DNA of 64,000 nucleotides from Valencia hispanica (taxonomy: Eukaryota > Chordata > Actinopteri > Cyprinodontiformes > Valenciidae), in contig OY747707.1 in NCBI GenBank assembly GCA_963556495.2, positions 4,895,001 through 4,959,000 on the forward strand. The letters run 5' to 3'. Shown piece by piece: positions 1 to 11,908 of this stretch; the stretch's first letter is position 1; the number at the start of each line of letters is the position of its first letter. The translations under genes and the position numbers were made by a program. The notes beneath the pieces were generated by a model, which ran no database searches, was not told the origin of the DNA, and saw nothing but the letters and a program-made list of their open reading frames with translations.

Positions 1-590
1 TGGTGACACATAATTGGGTTTTTGCAGCGGCGTAAATGACACCAACACGAAATTCTAATTTGGGCAAATCCTCGCTCCAACTGAACAACCAGCCTTCATA
101 ATTCATTTAGGTAAAAAACGTAGCTGTTATTTATTGGAGGCTGGAAAACTGGCTGGCAGCTGGGTCTCTGCAGAGGAAAAAGGCTTTGGTAAAAGTTTCC
201 GAGGGAGTCGCTGCAGATAAATGTGAGCTTTAAAAAAAAAAGGAAAAGTCAGGAAGTTGTGGGTCTCAAAGATTATAGAAGCTGAGTGAGAAACGGGGAG
301 ATAAGTTTCTTCTGATGGGAATTAGTTGTGTTAAAATACGCTGCTGTGCAAATGTTTCAAGTCCCCCTCGCTTGTTTTACCGCAGACAAACTTTGATGTA
401 ATTAATTACTCGCCGCGCTTTCTGCAGTTTTTATTTCGATTTTAGCCTCTTGTTCATCTTTTTTTAGGAAGATTTGTTTTTTGTTTGTGTATTAAGAATT
501 TTAACTGTAGATTCTTTGAGACCAGCAGCCTCACAAAGACAATTTCTTCCTGTTTATTTTATTAAATCAGTGAAAGATCAGTGAAATGGA
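1..590. other. No recognisable gene or repeat
   Basis: AT-rich single-copy-looking sequence. I see no convincing exon, transposon end or RNA gene. It runs up to the edge of the large minisatellite. Confidence 0.4.
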
Positions 591-2150
591 TTAACAGAAG
601 GATGAACAGATGAACAGAAGGATGAACAGATGAACAGAAGGATTAACAGATGAACAAATGGATGAACAGATGAACAAATGGATGAACAGATGAACAGAAG
701 GATGAACAAATGGATGAACAGATGAACAAATGGATGAACAGATGAACAAATGGATGAACAGATGAACAGAAGGATGAACAGATGAACAAATGGATGAACA
801 GATGAACAAATGGATGAACAGATGAACAGAAGGATGAACAGATGAACAGATGAACAGAAGGATGAACAGATGAACAAATGGATGAACAGATGAACAAATG
901 GATGAACAGATGAACAAATGGATGAACAGATGAACAGAAGGATGAACAGATGAACAAATGGATGAACAGATGAACAGAAGGATGAACAGATGAACAGAAG
1001 GATGAACAGATGAACAAATGCATGAACAGATGAACAGAAGGATGAACAGATGAACAGAAAGATGAACAGATGAATGTATGGATGAACAGATGGATGTATG
1101 GATGAACAGATGGATGAACAGATGGATGAACAGATGGATGTATGGATGAACAGATGGACGAAGAGATGGATGTATGGATGAACAGATGGACGAAGAGATG
1201 GTTGTATGGATGAACAGATGGACGAACAGATGGATGTATGGATGAACAGATGGATGTATGGATGAACAGATGGATGTAGGGATGAACAGATGGATGTAGG
1301 GATGAACAGATGGACGAATAGATAGATGTATGTATGAACAGATGGATGTATGGATGAACAGATGGATGTATGGATGAACAGATGGATGAACAGATGGATG
1401 TATGGATGAACAGATGGATGTATGGATGAACAGATGGACGAACAGATGGATGTATGGATGAACAGATGGATGTAGGGATGAACAGATGGACGAATATATA
1501 GATGTATGTATGAACAGATGGATGTATGGATGAACAGATGGATGAACAAATGGATGTATGAATGAACAGATGGATGGATGGATGGATGAATGGATGAACA
1601 GATGGATGGATGGATGGATGAACAGATGGACGAATATACAGATGTATGTATGAACAGATGGATGTATGGATGAACAGATGGATGAACAAATGGATGTATG
1701 AATGAACAGATGGATGGATGGATGAATGGATGAACAGATGGATGGATGTATGGATGAACAGATGTATGGATGAACAGATGGACGAATAGATGGATGTATG
1801 GATGAACAGATGGATGAACAGATAGATGTATGCATGAACAGATGGATGAATAGATGGATGAACAGATGGATGGATGGATGAACAGATGTATGGATGAACA
1901 GATGGACGAATAGATAGATGTATGGATGAACAGATGGACGAAAAGATAGATGTATGGATGAACAGATGGATGAACAGATGGACGAATAGATAGATGTATG
2001 GATGAACAGATGGATGAATAGATTAAGAGATGGATGAACCGATGGATGGATGGATGGATGGATGGATGAATGGATGGATGGATGAACAGATGGATGGATG
2101 AACAGATGTATGAACAGACGGATAGATGAACAGATGTATGGATGGATATA
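591..2150. repeat. Large GATGAACA/GATGGATG minisatellite
   Basis: About 1.55 kb of short tandem repeats. The left part is built from the 8-mer GATGAACA alternating with AAATG and GAAG variants. The right part shifts towards GATGGATGTATG units and pure GATG runs. Unit lengths are multiples of 4 (8, 12, 16, 20), with few stop codons on the minus strand. That produces long minus-strand reading frames of repeated His, Pro, Ser, Ile and Cys residues, all of them low-complexity artefacts. The pure GGAT stretches resemble the microsatellite tails of fish LINEs, so the array may have grown from such a tail (inference). Confidence 0.9.
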
Positions 2151-3567
2151 TTACCAGTCAGACCTGCAGAGGTTCTTGCTCTCCATCTCCTCTTGTTGCT
2201 CACACAGGTTAAAGTCTCGCTGCCCCTCATATTCAGTCATCTCTCCCCCTTTGCTGTGAACCCCAGAGGAAAACGCTCAGGTTTTCTGTCTGGCTCCCAG
2301 CGAAGGAAGCGTTTTACTCGTATGTGTGTTTGAATGATGACCTGCCGCAGACTGAAGCATCGATCCACCAGCAGAATGACATCTGCTCTGATGGAGAATG
2401 AGCCGCTTTAGCTGGTTTCTGTCTGACCTAATCGATCCGATTGTGTAACCACAAGCAGTGAAAGCAGAGGACACACAAAAATTCATGTCTGCAGAGGCTC
2501 TTTCATTGTTTGACAAACGACAGCTTCGTTAAAGGGTTAGGTAGAATAATGATGCAAAAACTGAGCTCTGCGCTAAGCAGCTACCAATCGAACAGGTTCC
2601 TGTTTTTTCTTCAGAGAGAAGATCCGGCCTCTCGGAGCAAACTGGTTGGAAAGTTTAGTGGAAGATGTCTGACTGCAGCTCTGTGCTCCAGAAGCTGCAG
2701 GATGAGCGTAAAATAGACCCGTCAAGGCCAATAACACTTACATCCCACCTCTGTGTCCTAAACTCCAGCGTCTTGTGCTCCAAACCTCGGGTGGCTGATA
2801 AAATTACACCTGAAGGACGGGCTGTGGTGAAAAAATCTGTTCCAGTCACGCTGGTTCTGCTCAGAAAAGACAATTTATTGAAACTGAGCACTTCCTGCAT
2901 CATCATTCTGACTTTGAATTCCATGATTTATATTTTTAAAGCCAAATTTGCCCCGTTAAATTACATAATTATTCAATGTTTATAATGATTATAAAAGCCA
3001 TACTTATGACTTTAAGTCCCTTACTCATGATTTAATTGTCATAATTTAACATTTTAACTTGTACTTTGATTCTCATAAATATAATAATATCAATCTGGTA
3101 AATGACTTTGCATCTAATAAATATGATTTTGGATAGTCAAGGTTATAATTTCGAAAGTCATATTTAATGATTATCTTTGCAATTTGCAGTTGTAATTTTA
3201 AAAGCCAAATTGTGATTAAAGTAACTAAATTATGTCTTTAGATTTTATAAAAATGAATTTAAACGTTTGGTTTACGATGAAAACAAAATCTAAAATATTA
3301 CTTTGACTCTGAAATTAATCACATACCAAATGACTTTTTTTGTGTTTTTGGTTAAAAATACCCAGATCAGTCAAACTTTCCAGCAGAAACACCATCCATG
3401 GTTTAACTGCTTGACTGAACAGACATTATCATCCCTTTCACAGATTTCACCCCAGATTCTGACCCTGTAAAATATTCAGAAATCTTCTGATCTTTTTGAT
3501 CTACATTCAAGTCCACAGTTAAACCTTTTCAGCCTTTTCATATTCATGTTTTTGTGCGGTTGATTAT
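2151..3567. other. No gene seen; intergenic or upstream intron
   Basis: AT-rich sequence with small open frames only. A short hydrophobic frame starts at 2142 and reaches a possible donor near 2209. It begins inside the minisatellite and would end in phase 0, not the phase 1 that tfpi needs, so I do not call it an exon. Confidence 0.4.
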
Positions 3568-3824
3568 TGGGTGCCGTTTGTAAAGCTACGCTGTAAAAAT
3601 TTACCAGCAATAATTTGAGTTATTTAGCCTGTCATAAGAGAAATTAATGTGAATTTGTTTTTCAGTCATAGGCAAGTCATATTTTCACCGTGTTATTCAT
3701 TCAGAGTTAGATATTTTGCTAATATGCAAATTCACTTGCCCATCCATCCATCCATTTTTCAAAATCATATTTTCACTATATTTATGCATTCATAAATGTT
3801 ACCGTTTATGGATCAATATTTAGC

Positions 3825-4470
3825 TTGCTAACTAAATATTTTGTTTGAATCTAAATATTTAGCTAGCCAGCTTAGTTTGTTAGCTAAATATTTAGCTTCA
3901 AACTAAATATTTAGTTAGCAAGATAAATATTTTGTTTGAATCTAAATATTAGGCTAGCCAGTTTACCTTGCTAGCTAAATATGTAGCTTCAAACTAAATA
4001 TTTTGATAGGACGCTGGCTAGCTATATATTTAGATTCAAACTAAATATTCAGTTAGCAAGCTAAATAGTTGGCTCAGCAGTTTAGCTGGCTAGCTAAATA
4101 TTTAGCTTCAAACTAAATATTCGGTTAGCAAGCTAAATATTTGGCTCAGCAGTTTAGCTGGCTAGCTAAATATTTAGCTTCAAACTAAATATTCGGTTAG
4201 CAAGCTAAATATTTGGCTCAGCAGTTTAGCTGGCTAGCTAAATATTTAGCTTCAAACTAAATATTCGGTTAGCAAGCTAAATATTTGGCTCAGCAGTTTA
4301 GCTGGCTAGCTAAATATTTAGCTTCAAACTAAATATTCGGTTAGCAAGCTAAATATTTGGCTCAGCAGTTTAGCTTGCTAGCTAAATATGTAGCTTCAAT
4401 CTAAATATTTTGCTAGGAAGCTGGCTAGCTATATATTTAGCTTGAAGCTAACTATCTAGTTTGTAAACTC
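3825..4470. repeat. CTAAATATTTAG tandem array, 72-bp unit
   Basis: The central part repeats every 72 bp; for example the TCGG marker recurs at 4121 and 4193. Each unit holds the 12-bp palindrome CTAAATATTTAG once or twice and a GCTAGC/GGCTAGC block. The outer units are more diverged than the central ones, as expected from unequal exchange in the middle of the array. Confidence 0.85.
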
Positions 4471-4552
4471 AATATTTAGCCATAAACTCTGACATTTAGA
4501 AATGCATAAACAACAAAAATGAATCCCCATTTTTTCTCATATGACAGGCTAA

Positions 4553-5084
4553 GGCCACATCCACACGTAGCCGGGTATCTCAAACAAATATATTTTTCTA
4601 CGATTTGGCCTGTCATCCACATCAAAAATGCAGATTTACGGCATCAAAAACGATTCTAAAACCTCCAACCAAAGTGAAGATATGTCAATCCTCATGCTTA
4701 TGCACATAAATACCCGGAGTTTTAGGTTTTGCAACGTCACTGCCTGGTTGTGACAAAAAATGCGTCGGCATCATATGTGCGACCTGCGTTTCCACTCAGA
4801 AACAGCATTTATGTCCTCAGAGATGTGTTGGCATCATCGATTGTCCAAGCGCTTTTTGCTTTCTTGTTTTTACAAGCTCTAAATGATCTGATTCTGCTCT
4901 ATGACAGAAATTAGAAAGTTAGGATAGGATTTGGGGAACTGCTGCCCCCTACAGGTTTGGCATGTCTATGAATTTGTTTAACAATGCACTTATATCGTTA
5001 GGTAGGAATTTATTATTTATTTTTAAACAACATAGTGAGGACATTCGGTTTTCATAAAAACTCTGGCAACATGTGTACATGGCC
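4553..5084. mobile_element. Harbinger-like non-autonomous element (MITE)
   Basis: 532 bp with inverted ends GGCCACATCCACACG on the left and a matching right end ending TGTACATGGCC. It is flanked by the 3-bp duplication TAA (4550-4552 and 5085-5087). A TWA 3-bp target and GG-starting ends are typical of PIF/Harbinger elements. The small open frame inside (4729-4914) has no recognisable transposase. The interrupted sequence is the right inverted repeat of the surrounding element, and removing the insert restores that repeat. The family assignment rests on ends and target only. Confidence 0.6.
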
Positions 5085-5152
5085 TAAGTAACATAAATTA
5101 TTGCTGAAAAATACTTTGACTGTGTAACTTTACAAACGGCACCCTATAGCTT

Positions 5153-5680
5153 AGATGATAAATGATGGAACCTTGTTGCATGATGGGAATCCCTGATAAA
5201 ATGTGGCAACATTGTGCAAAAAACGTTCACTGTTAGATCAGCAGGTCCTCACAGTACTCCTTTAACGTTTTATTCGCGGTTTATGAAGTTGTTTAACCGC
5301 TGCTCTTCAGGCAGCTGTGTTATACTCGATCTCTTTGTGATGAGGGGCCTGTTTGGATCATCACCTTCATCGTTGCTCCTGCTGCTGTGATAAATAATTC
5401 ACCGGGTGTTTCAGAAATAGGACTTCCTTCACTTTGACAGATGGTGCTGTTCCACTTTCTCCCCATGACGCCACGTTCAGCTTAAGGCAAACTTATGTCC
5501 ACATCCTTGTTTTCCATATGGTCCTTTTGGTCAAGTTAAAAGGGGTCAGATAAAAGTTTTGACCCCTACGGATGGAGGGTTCGTGTTGAATGATGATTCT
5601 GAAACATAAATGGAAAGATTTTAATAAACAAAGACCTAAGTTTGAATTTTTTGTGGCGTTGAATAGTCTGGAGTAATATG
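5153..5680. other. No gene seen
   Basis: Sequence between two transposon complexes. No exon or RNA gene recognised. Confidence 0.4.
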
Positions 5681-5945
5681 AGTAATATGGCCTCAAATCT
5701 ATATTACAATATCTATTGCAATATATTCTTTTCTTATATATGTCAAAAGTTTATTAACTTTCTCACTTTTCAGATACATTGCGGCCGACCAACAACTATA
5801 AAAAAGTTTAGAAGAAAGAAAATGTATTGTGCAAAATGCATTTATAAAATATAAAAAAATTTTTTTTATTTTAAATGCAACACAAAAACTCTAACATAGA
5901 GATGAAGATATTTTAAACAAATTAAAAGCTAAATGTTATTAAAAC

Positions 5946-7018
5946 AAAACAAAACACAAAGTTCAAAATTGATGGATTGAGGCCTCAAATGCAGGACAAA
6001 GTCTCTTGCAGAGATTTTAATTGAAGGAAAAGATAACCAAAGACTTACAGCATTAACAGGAGGGCAAACACAGGAACCAGAAGATGGGGAGCAATGACGA
6101 CGAACCAGCGAGTAGCTACTGACAGTGAAGGCCTTAAATATACAGGTCCTTCTCAAAAAATTAGCATATTGTGATAAAGTTCATTATTTTCCATAATGTA
6201 TTGATAAAAATTAAACTTTCATATATTTTAGATGCATTGCACACCAACTGAAATATTTCAGGTCTTTTATTGTTTTAAAACTGATGATTTTGGCATACAG
6301 CTCATGAAAACCCGAAAATTGAATCTAAAATATATGAAAGTTTAATTTTTATCATTACATTATGGAAAATAATGAACTTTATCACAATATGCTAATTTTT
6401 TGAGAAGGACCTGTACTGAGGAGGTGTGCAAGTGGCAGGGAGAAGGCTGAGGACTAATTAGGGAGAAGCAGTTGCAGGTGAGAGCAGGTGGAAACAATCA
6501 GTAGCTGGGAAGGAATACAGAATGGCAAGGAAAACATAAGAAAGGACTAGAAAGAACTATATTAAAGAGGAATAAGGACTAACTATGAACCTAAGAGAAA
6601 CTCAAGAGCGCTAGAGTTGAGAAAACTGAACTGAAGGAAATAAACCTACAAAGAAAGGATTCTTTAAAAGAAGACTGACTAATAAGAGAAATTAAGTATA
6701 ACGGATTTAACGGGAACAAATAATGAAAAGAGGAAGAAAGGAAATAAGAGCTTAAACAAGAAAACAAAGGTGAGAACGCCCAAGGACAGGAAGTGAACAT
6801 AAGAAAGGAAGTCAAAATAAGTAACACTAAGAACCTAAGTAAATAAATAAGGAATGAACCACAAAGACGAGAAACCTGAGCACCTGAAAATTTGGTGGAA
6901 GGAAAAACTCAAATAACACAAAACAAAACACCTAGAAATAAACTAAAATGTTAATGTAAACTGAATAAGGAAATGAATTAACTAAAACTCAAAACCCAAA
7001 ACACCTAAGGAACCTAGG
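5946..7018. repeat. Unclassified interspersed repeat inserted in hAT-like element
   Basis: About 1.07 kb of purine-rich non-coding sequence replaces a stretch that is continuous in related copies of the surrounding element. It begins with an AAAAC-rich run and is itself interrupted by a MITE at 6141-6415. A similar purine-rich style occurs at 19750-21180. I see no LTR, TIR or open frame and cannot name the family. Confidence 0.4.
6141..6415. mobile_element. Palindromic MITE with near-identical 97-bp arms
   Basis: 275 bp including both ends, starting TACAGGTCCTTCTC and ending GAGAAGGACCTGTA. The arms at 6141-6237 and about 6319-6415 are inverted copies of each other with about two mismatches over 97 bp, separated by about 80 bp. 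TA at both borders fits Tc1/mariner-type insertion. It has no coding capacity and could fold into a long hairpin. Confidence 0.85.
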
Positions 7019-7206
7019 AACCTATTTCCTGGTTACTTATTTTTACATTTAATATTGCATAAAAATAAAGCTACACATATTTGAATTTAAAATGCTTCAA
7101 GTTAAAAAAATTTTTTTCCGTTAAATGGAAAACAACAAATTTTAAACTTGCAATATGTAGTGTAAAGACGAACACTGAACCCATCCATCCATCCATTTTC
7201 TTCCTA

Positions 7207-9050
7207 TTATCCGGGGTCGGGTCGCGGGGGCAGCAGCCTAAGCAAAGAGACCCAGACTTCCCTCTCCCCAGCCACTTGTTCCAGCTGCTCGGGAGGAACC
7301 CCAAGGCGCTCCCAGGCCAGCCGAGAAACATAGTCCCTCCAGCGTGACCTGGGCCTTCCCCTGGGTCTCCTCCCAGTGAGACGTGCCTGAAACACCTCAC
7401 CAGGGAGGCGTCCAGGAGGCATCCTGACCAGATGCCCGAGCCACCTCAACTGACTCCTCTCGATGTGGAGAAGCAGCGGCTCTACTCTGAGCCCCCTCCG
7501 GATGACTGAGCTTCTCACCCTATCTCCAAGGGAGAGCCCAGACACTCTGCGGAGGAAACTCATTTCAGCCGCTTGTATCCATGATCTCGTTCTTTCAGTC
7601 ACCACCCAGAGTTCGTGACCATAGATGAGGGTAGGAACGTAGATCGACCGGTGAATCGAGAGCTTCGCCTTTCGGCTCAGCTCTCTCTTCACCACGACAG
7701 ACCGGTAAAGCGCCCGCATAACTGCAGATGCCCCACCATTTCGGCTATCGATCTCCCGCTGCATTGTTCCCTTATTCGTGAACAAGACCCCCAGATACTT
7801 AAACTCCTCCACTTGGGGAAGGACCCCATCCACGACCTGGAGAAGGCACCCCACCCTTTTCCGGCTCAAGACCATGGCCTTGGATTTGGAGGTGCTGATT
7901 TTCATCCCAGCCGCTTCACACTCGGCTGCGAACCGCTCCAGCGAAAGCTGTAGATCACGTTCCGATGAAGCCAACAGGACCACGTCATCTGCAAAAAGCA
8001 GAGACCCGATCCTGAGGCCACCAAAACGGATCCCTTCAACACCTTGGCTGCGCCTAGAGATTCTGTCCATAAAAGTTAGGAACAGGATCGGTGACAAAGG
8101 GCAACCTTGGCGGAGACCAACTCTCACTGGAAACAAGCCCGACTTACTGCCGGCAATGCAAACCAAACTCTGGCACCGGTCGTACAGGGACCTAACAGCC
8201 CGTATCAAGGGGCCCCATACTCCCAGAGCACCTCCCACAGGGCCCCCCGAGGGACACGGTCGAACGCCTTCTCCAAGTCCACAAAACACATGTAGACCGG
8301 TTGGGCGAACTCCCACGCACCCTCCAGGACCCTGCTGAGGGTGTAGAGCTGGTCCAGTGTTCCACGGCCAGGACGAAAACCGCATTGTTCCTCCTGGATC
8401 CGAGGTTCGACTATCCGTCGGACCCTCCTCTCCAGAACCCCTTAATAGACCTTACCAGGGAGGCTCAGAAGTGTGATCTCCCTGTAGTTAGAACACACCC
8501 GGTGTTCCCCCTTTTTAAACAGGGGGACCACCACCACCCTGGTCTGCCAATCCAAGGGAACTGCCCCCGATGTCCACGCAATATTGCAGAGCCGCGTTAA
8601 CCAACACAGCCCCACAACATCCAGAGCCTTGAGGAACTCCGGTCGAATCTCATCCACCCCCGGAGCCCTGCCACCGAGGAGCTTTTTAACGTCCTCGGTG
8701 ACCTCAGCACCAGAGATTGGAGAGACCGACCCCAAGTCCCCAAACCCTGCTTCCAGATTGGAAGGCGTGCTGGTGGGATTGAGGAGGTCTTCGAAGTATT
8801 CCATCCACCGACCCAAAACGTCCCGCGTCGAGGTCAGCAGCACACCATCCCCACTATAAACAGTGTTGGTGGCAGACCGCTTCCCCCCCGAGACGCCGGA
8901 TGGTGGACCAGAATCGCTTCGAAGCCGTACGGAAGTCGTTTTCCATGGTCTCTCCAAACTCCTCCCACGCCCGAGTTTTTGCCTCAGCAACCATCCGAGC
9001 CGCATCCCGCTTGGCCTGTCGGTACCTATCAGCTGCTTCAGGGGTCCCAC
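7207..9050 (-). pseudogene. LINE reverse transcriptase, frameshifted
   Basis: RNA-dependent DNA polymerase of the LINE. The N-terminal part lies at 8442-9050 (motifs VPLFKKGE and CSNYREITLLSLPGK, the finger region) and runs into a stop after GKVY. The palm and C-terminal part lie at 7207-8385, with VGLRQGCPLSPILF, the catalytic FADDVVLL box and a C-terminal GRRPRGRPRSRWRDYV block ending near LLPPRPDPG. Normal family sequence around AFDRVPR is scrambled by frameshifts between 8385 and 8230. The catalytic Asp pair is intact but no continuous frame remains. Confidence 0.85.
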
Positions 9051-9373
9051 AAGCCAAAAAGACCCGGTAGGACTCCTTCTTCAGCCTGACAGCATCCCTT
9101 ACCGCCGGTGTCCACCAGCGGGTTCGGGGGTTGCCGCCGCAACAGGCACCGACCACCTTGCGGCCACAGCTTCGGTCAGCCGCCTCGGCAATGGAGGCAC
9201 GGAACATGGTCCACTCGGACTCAATGTCCCCCGCCTCCCCCGGGACGTGTTCAAAGTTCTGCCGGAGGTGTGAGTTAAAGCTCCTTCTGACAGGAGACTC
9301 TTGCCAGACGTTCCCAGCGGACCCTCACAACATGTTTGGGCCTTCCAGGTCTGTCCGGCGTCCTCCCCCACCA

Positions 9374-9867
9374 TCAGAGCCGACTCACCACCAGGTAGTG
9401 GTCAGTGGACAGCTCAGCCCCTCTCTTCACCCGAGTGTCCAAAACATGCGGCCGCAGATCAGATGAGACGACAACCAAGTCGATCATTGAGCTGCGGCCT
9501 AAGGTGTCCTGGTGCCAAGTGCACATATGGACACCTTTATGCTTGAACATGGTGTTTGTTATGGACAATCCATGACGAGCACAGAAGTCCAATAACAAGA
9601 CACCACTCAGGTTCAGATCGGGGGGGCCATTCCGCCCAACCACACCCCTCCAGGTCTCACTGTCATTGCCCAGGTGAGCGTTGAAGTCCCCCAGCAGAAC
9701 AAGGGAGTCCCCAGGAGGAGCACTCTCCAGCACCCCCTCCAAAGACTCCAAGAAGGGTGGGTAATCTTATCTGCTGTTTGGCGTGTAAGCACAAACAACA
9801 GTCAGGACCCGTCCCCCCACCTGAAGGCGGAGGGAGGCTACCCCCTCGTTCACCGGGGTAAACCCCA
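9374..9867 (-). pseudogene. LINE AP-endonuclease fragment
   Basis: The apurinic-type endonuclease domain that nicks target DNA for target-primed reverse transcription. The motifs [10 protein letters not shown] and STDHYLVV (the metal-binding and catalytic ends of the fold) are readable in 9374-9751. The upstream part continues to the insertion border at 9867 in another frame. The N-terminal part of the domain is missing. It lies directly 5' of the reverse transcriptase on the same strand, as in RTE-type elements. Confidence 0.8.
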
Positions 9868-10012
9868 ACGAACACTGAACATCGGCATTAATCCTGCGTG
9901 ATGACAGCTTGATGACATCATCAAAATGTGCAATCACGTTAGGCCGGTCGAAATCTCTATTGTTGGCTAAATTTATATAATTTCTACCTTATACCTTTTA
10001 TATCGCCCACCA

Positions 10013-11186
10013 CCAGTACGGTTGGGAATCCTCCAATGCACCAGCACCAATACCCCACCGGAGAAACAGCCTCATACCTGTGATGCTACCGCCGCCGTGC
10101 TTCCCAGTGAATATTGTTGTAACTCATATCATCCAAGTATCTTCAAAGAGTTGTCGTAGATGGTGATGCTATAGAAAGGTCTCCAGTAGCAGTCACTTTT
10201 GCAATGAACCTGAAGCGCCCTCTGATTGATGACTGTCGCGGTTTGACACCTTTGTGACTGTGATGAAACGCTAACAGCTCGATTCCCAGGCAGCAGAGAC
10301 GAGATTTCACAGCAGCATAGCATGCCCTAAATGACACAATCAGTTGTTGGCTAGCACTGCTAATCTGCCTCTTTTGCTTTTGCTGCTCCAATTTAAATCA
10401 TGGAGTCAGAGATATTTGATTTCTTCCTTCTTGCTCTGCGTCCATCAACCCTCCTTTTTCACTCCTCTGGGATTTAGAGTCATATTATATATATCAGTAA
10501 TATTTGAGCATTGGGATGCTAATTAGCTGTTCCCGGTAGTAAAAAAAAATCCCCATCAGAAGACACCTTGTTATGCATCATAACAACTGTCTGAAAGTAA
10601 AAAAAGTAGGCGCACCAACAGGAGAACATCCTTGTTTCTGGGCCTAAAAGTCGACGCTGAGATGAATATTAAATCTAGTTTGGTGCGGACAGACTGCTCT
10701 CTGCTAAAGTGGAGCAATAATTAATTAGCTCGTTTTATGTCTCCTCCCCAACCACCTGCCACACCGACACAGGCTCTGATTAAAAATGGATGCCTCTCTC
10801 CTAATTTCCCTGCAGCCTCACGGTCACAATCTGTCTGTAGGAGCAGCAGATAAAACCCAGCCTGGTGTAATCTGGAAAGCATCTCTCCTGACAGGACTCG
10901 GCGTGCATGCAGATGACCAACCCGCCCACTCCCGCGCTCCTGAGACGAGCCCGCAGTCTGTTTCCCCAACCCTCGCAGGGAGAGCCATGTTTCAAAGCTT
11001 GTATCGTTTTCCTGAATGTGCATGAATCTCGTGGGGGGGTTGCTTTAATCTGCTGGAGAAAGTGCTCCAGAACCTGCTGGAGGCTCTCTCTCTCTCTGTC
11101 GGTGCTGCAGGAACGATATGCACCACCCTGATCCTGCTACCTGCATCCTTCTATTAATAGGTTTCTCACACCAAACCTTTGCATTA
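10013..11186. other. No gene seen
   Basis: Low-repeat sequence with a short CT run near 11085-11098. Small frames on both strands have no recognisable domain. I found no signal-peptide exon that could serve tfpi. Confidence 0.4.
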
Positions 11187-11498
11187 TACAGTGGGGCAAC
11201 TTGTCCCACCTAAAAAAGACGTCACAGACCTGTAATTCTCATCATAGGTACACTTCAACTGTGAAAGACAGAAATCCCATTGTATGATTTTGAAAAAATA
11301 ATTTATTTGTATAACTGTGCAGAAAATAAGTATTTAGCACCTACAAACGAGCAAGAATTCTGGCCCTTACAGACCTGTCACTGCTTTAAGAAGCTCTTCT
11401 ATCCTCCACTCGTTACCTGTATTAATGGCACCTGTTTGAACTTGTTATCTGTATACAAGACACCTGGCCACAGCTTCAAACAGACTCCAACCTCCACC

Positions 11499-11905
11499 AT
11501 GGCCAAGACCAGAGAGCTGTCCAATGACACCAGGGACAAGATTGTCCACCTGCACAAGACTGGGATGAACCAGTCTACAATAGACAAGCGAGCAATTATT
11601 AGAAAATTGAATAAACACAAGATCAATGACCATCTCTCTTGACCTGGGGCTCCATGCTAGATTTCACCTGGTGGGGAATACATGATCAAGAGAACGGTGA
11701 GGTAACAGCCCAGAACTACACGGGGGGAACTGGTCAATGACATGAAGAGAGCTGGGACCATAGTAACAAAGGTTACTATTAGTAACACACTAAGTCTTCA
11801 TGGATTAAAATCCTGCTACGCCCCAAAGGTCCCCCTGCTTAAACCAGCACATGTCCAGGCCTGTCTAAAGTTTGCCAGAGAGCATCTGGATGATCCAGAT
11901 AAAAA
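11499..11905 (+). pseudogene. Tc1-like transposase, N-terminal remnant
   Basis: Starts MAKTRELSNDTRDKIVHLHK, the paired-like DNA-binding N terminus of Tc1 transposases. A frame-disrupted stretch follows, with recognisable LLKPAHVQACLKFAREHLDD near 11838-11895. The sequence then breaks into the gypsy fragment, so the DDE catalytic domain is absent. It is non-functional. Confidence 0.8.
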
Positions 11906-11908
11906 CCA

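Larger units (their letters stand above)
3569..5152. mobile_element. TIR element with internal array, copy 1
   Basis: The left end reads GGTGCCGTTTGTAAAGC and is followed by a conserved block ending TTTAGCCTGTCAT. The right end carries the inverted counterpart, ACTTTACAAACGGCACC, at about 5136-5152. Between the ends lies a tandem array based on CTAAATATTTAG (about 3825-4470). The right inverted repeat is interrupted at 4552/5085 by a separate Harbinger-like element. There is no coding capacity, so this is a non-autonomous DNA transposon or a TIR-flanked satellite unit. The family is unknown to me. Related copies occur at about 17.97, 45.9, 49.3 and 58.1 kb. Confidence 0.6.
7181..9867 (-). mobile_element. 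RTE-like LINE, 5'-truncated
   Basis: 2.69 kb in minus orientation, carrying an AP-endonuclease domain followed by a reverse transcriptase. The 3' end (at 7181) is a GGAT microsatellite tail. It is flanked by a perfect 13-bp target duplication, ACGAACACTGAAC, at 7168-7180 and 9868-9880. The 5' end is cut inside the endonuclease. The coding region has frameshifts, so it is dead. RTE-group membership is inferred from the GLRQGCPLSP and FADDVVLL motifs, the GRRPRGRPRSRWRDYV tail and the microsatellite 3' end. Confidence 0.85.
5683..10012 (+). mobile_element. hAT-like non-autonomous element, split by two insertions
   Basis: Three separated pieces (about 5683-5945, 7019-7180 and 9881-10012) align in order with the uninterrupted copy at 59504-60037 and with the reverse copy at 55103-55560. 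The right end reads TATCGCCCACCACCA, the counterpart of the TAG..TGGGCGATA termini of the other copies. The left terminus is missing. The first break is an unclassified insert and the second is an RTE-like LINE. There is no coding capacity. The hAT assignment is inferred from the ends and from the 8-bp target duplication of the 59.5-kb copy. Confidence 0.55.

Noticed and set aside
2142..2209. Hydrophobic MDILPVRPAEVLALHLLLLL as the tfpi signal peptide
   Set aside because: The start lies in the minisatellite and the possible donor gives phase 0, which would not fit the Kunitz 1 exon.
578..2230. Minus-strand frames of 348-550 codons rich in His, Ser, Ile, Cys
   Set aside because: They follow the minisatellite period and have no domain. 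They are an artefact of units that are multiples of 4 bp.
7615..9546. Plus-strand frames across the LINE
   Set aside because: Antisense shadows of the reverse transcriptase and endonuclease.
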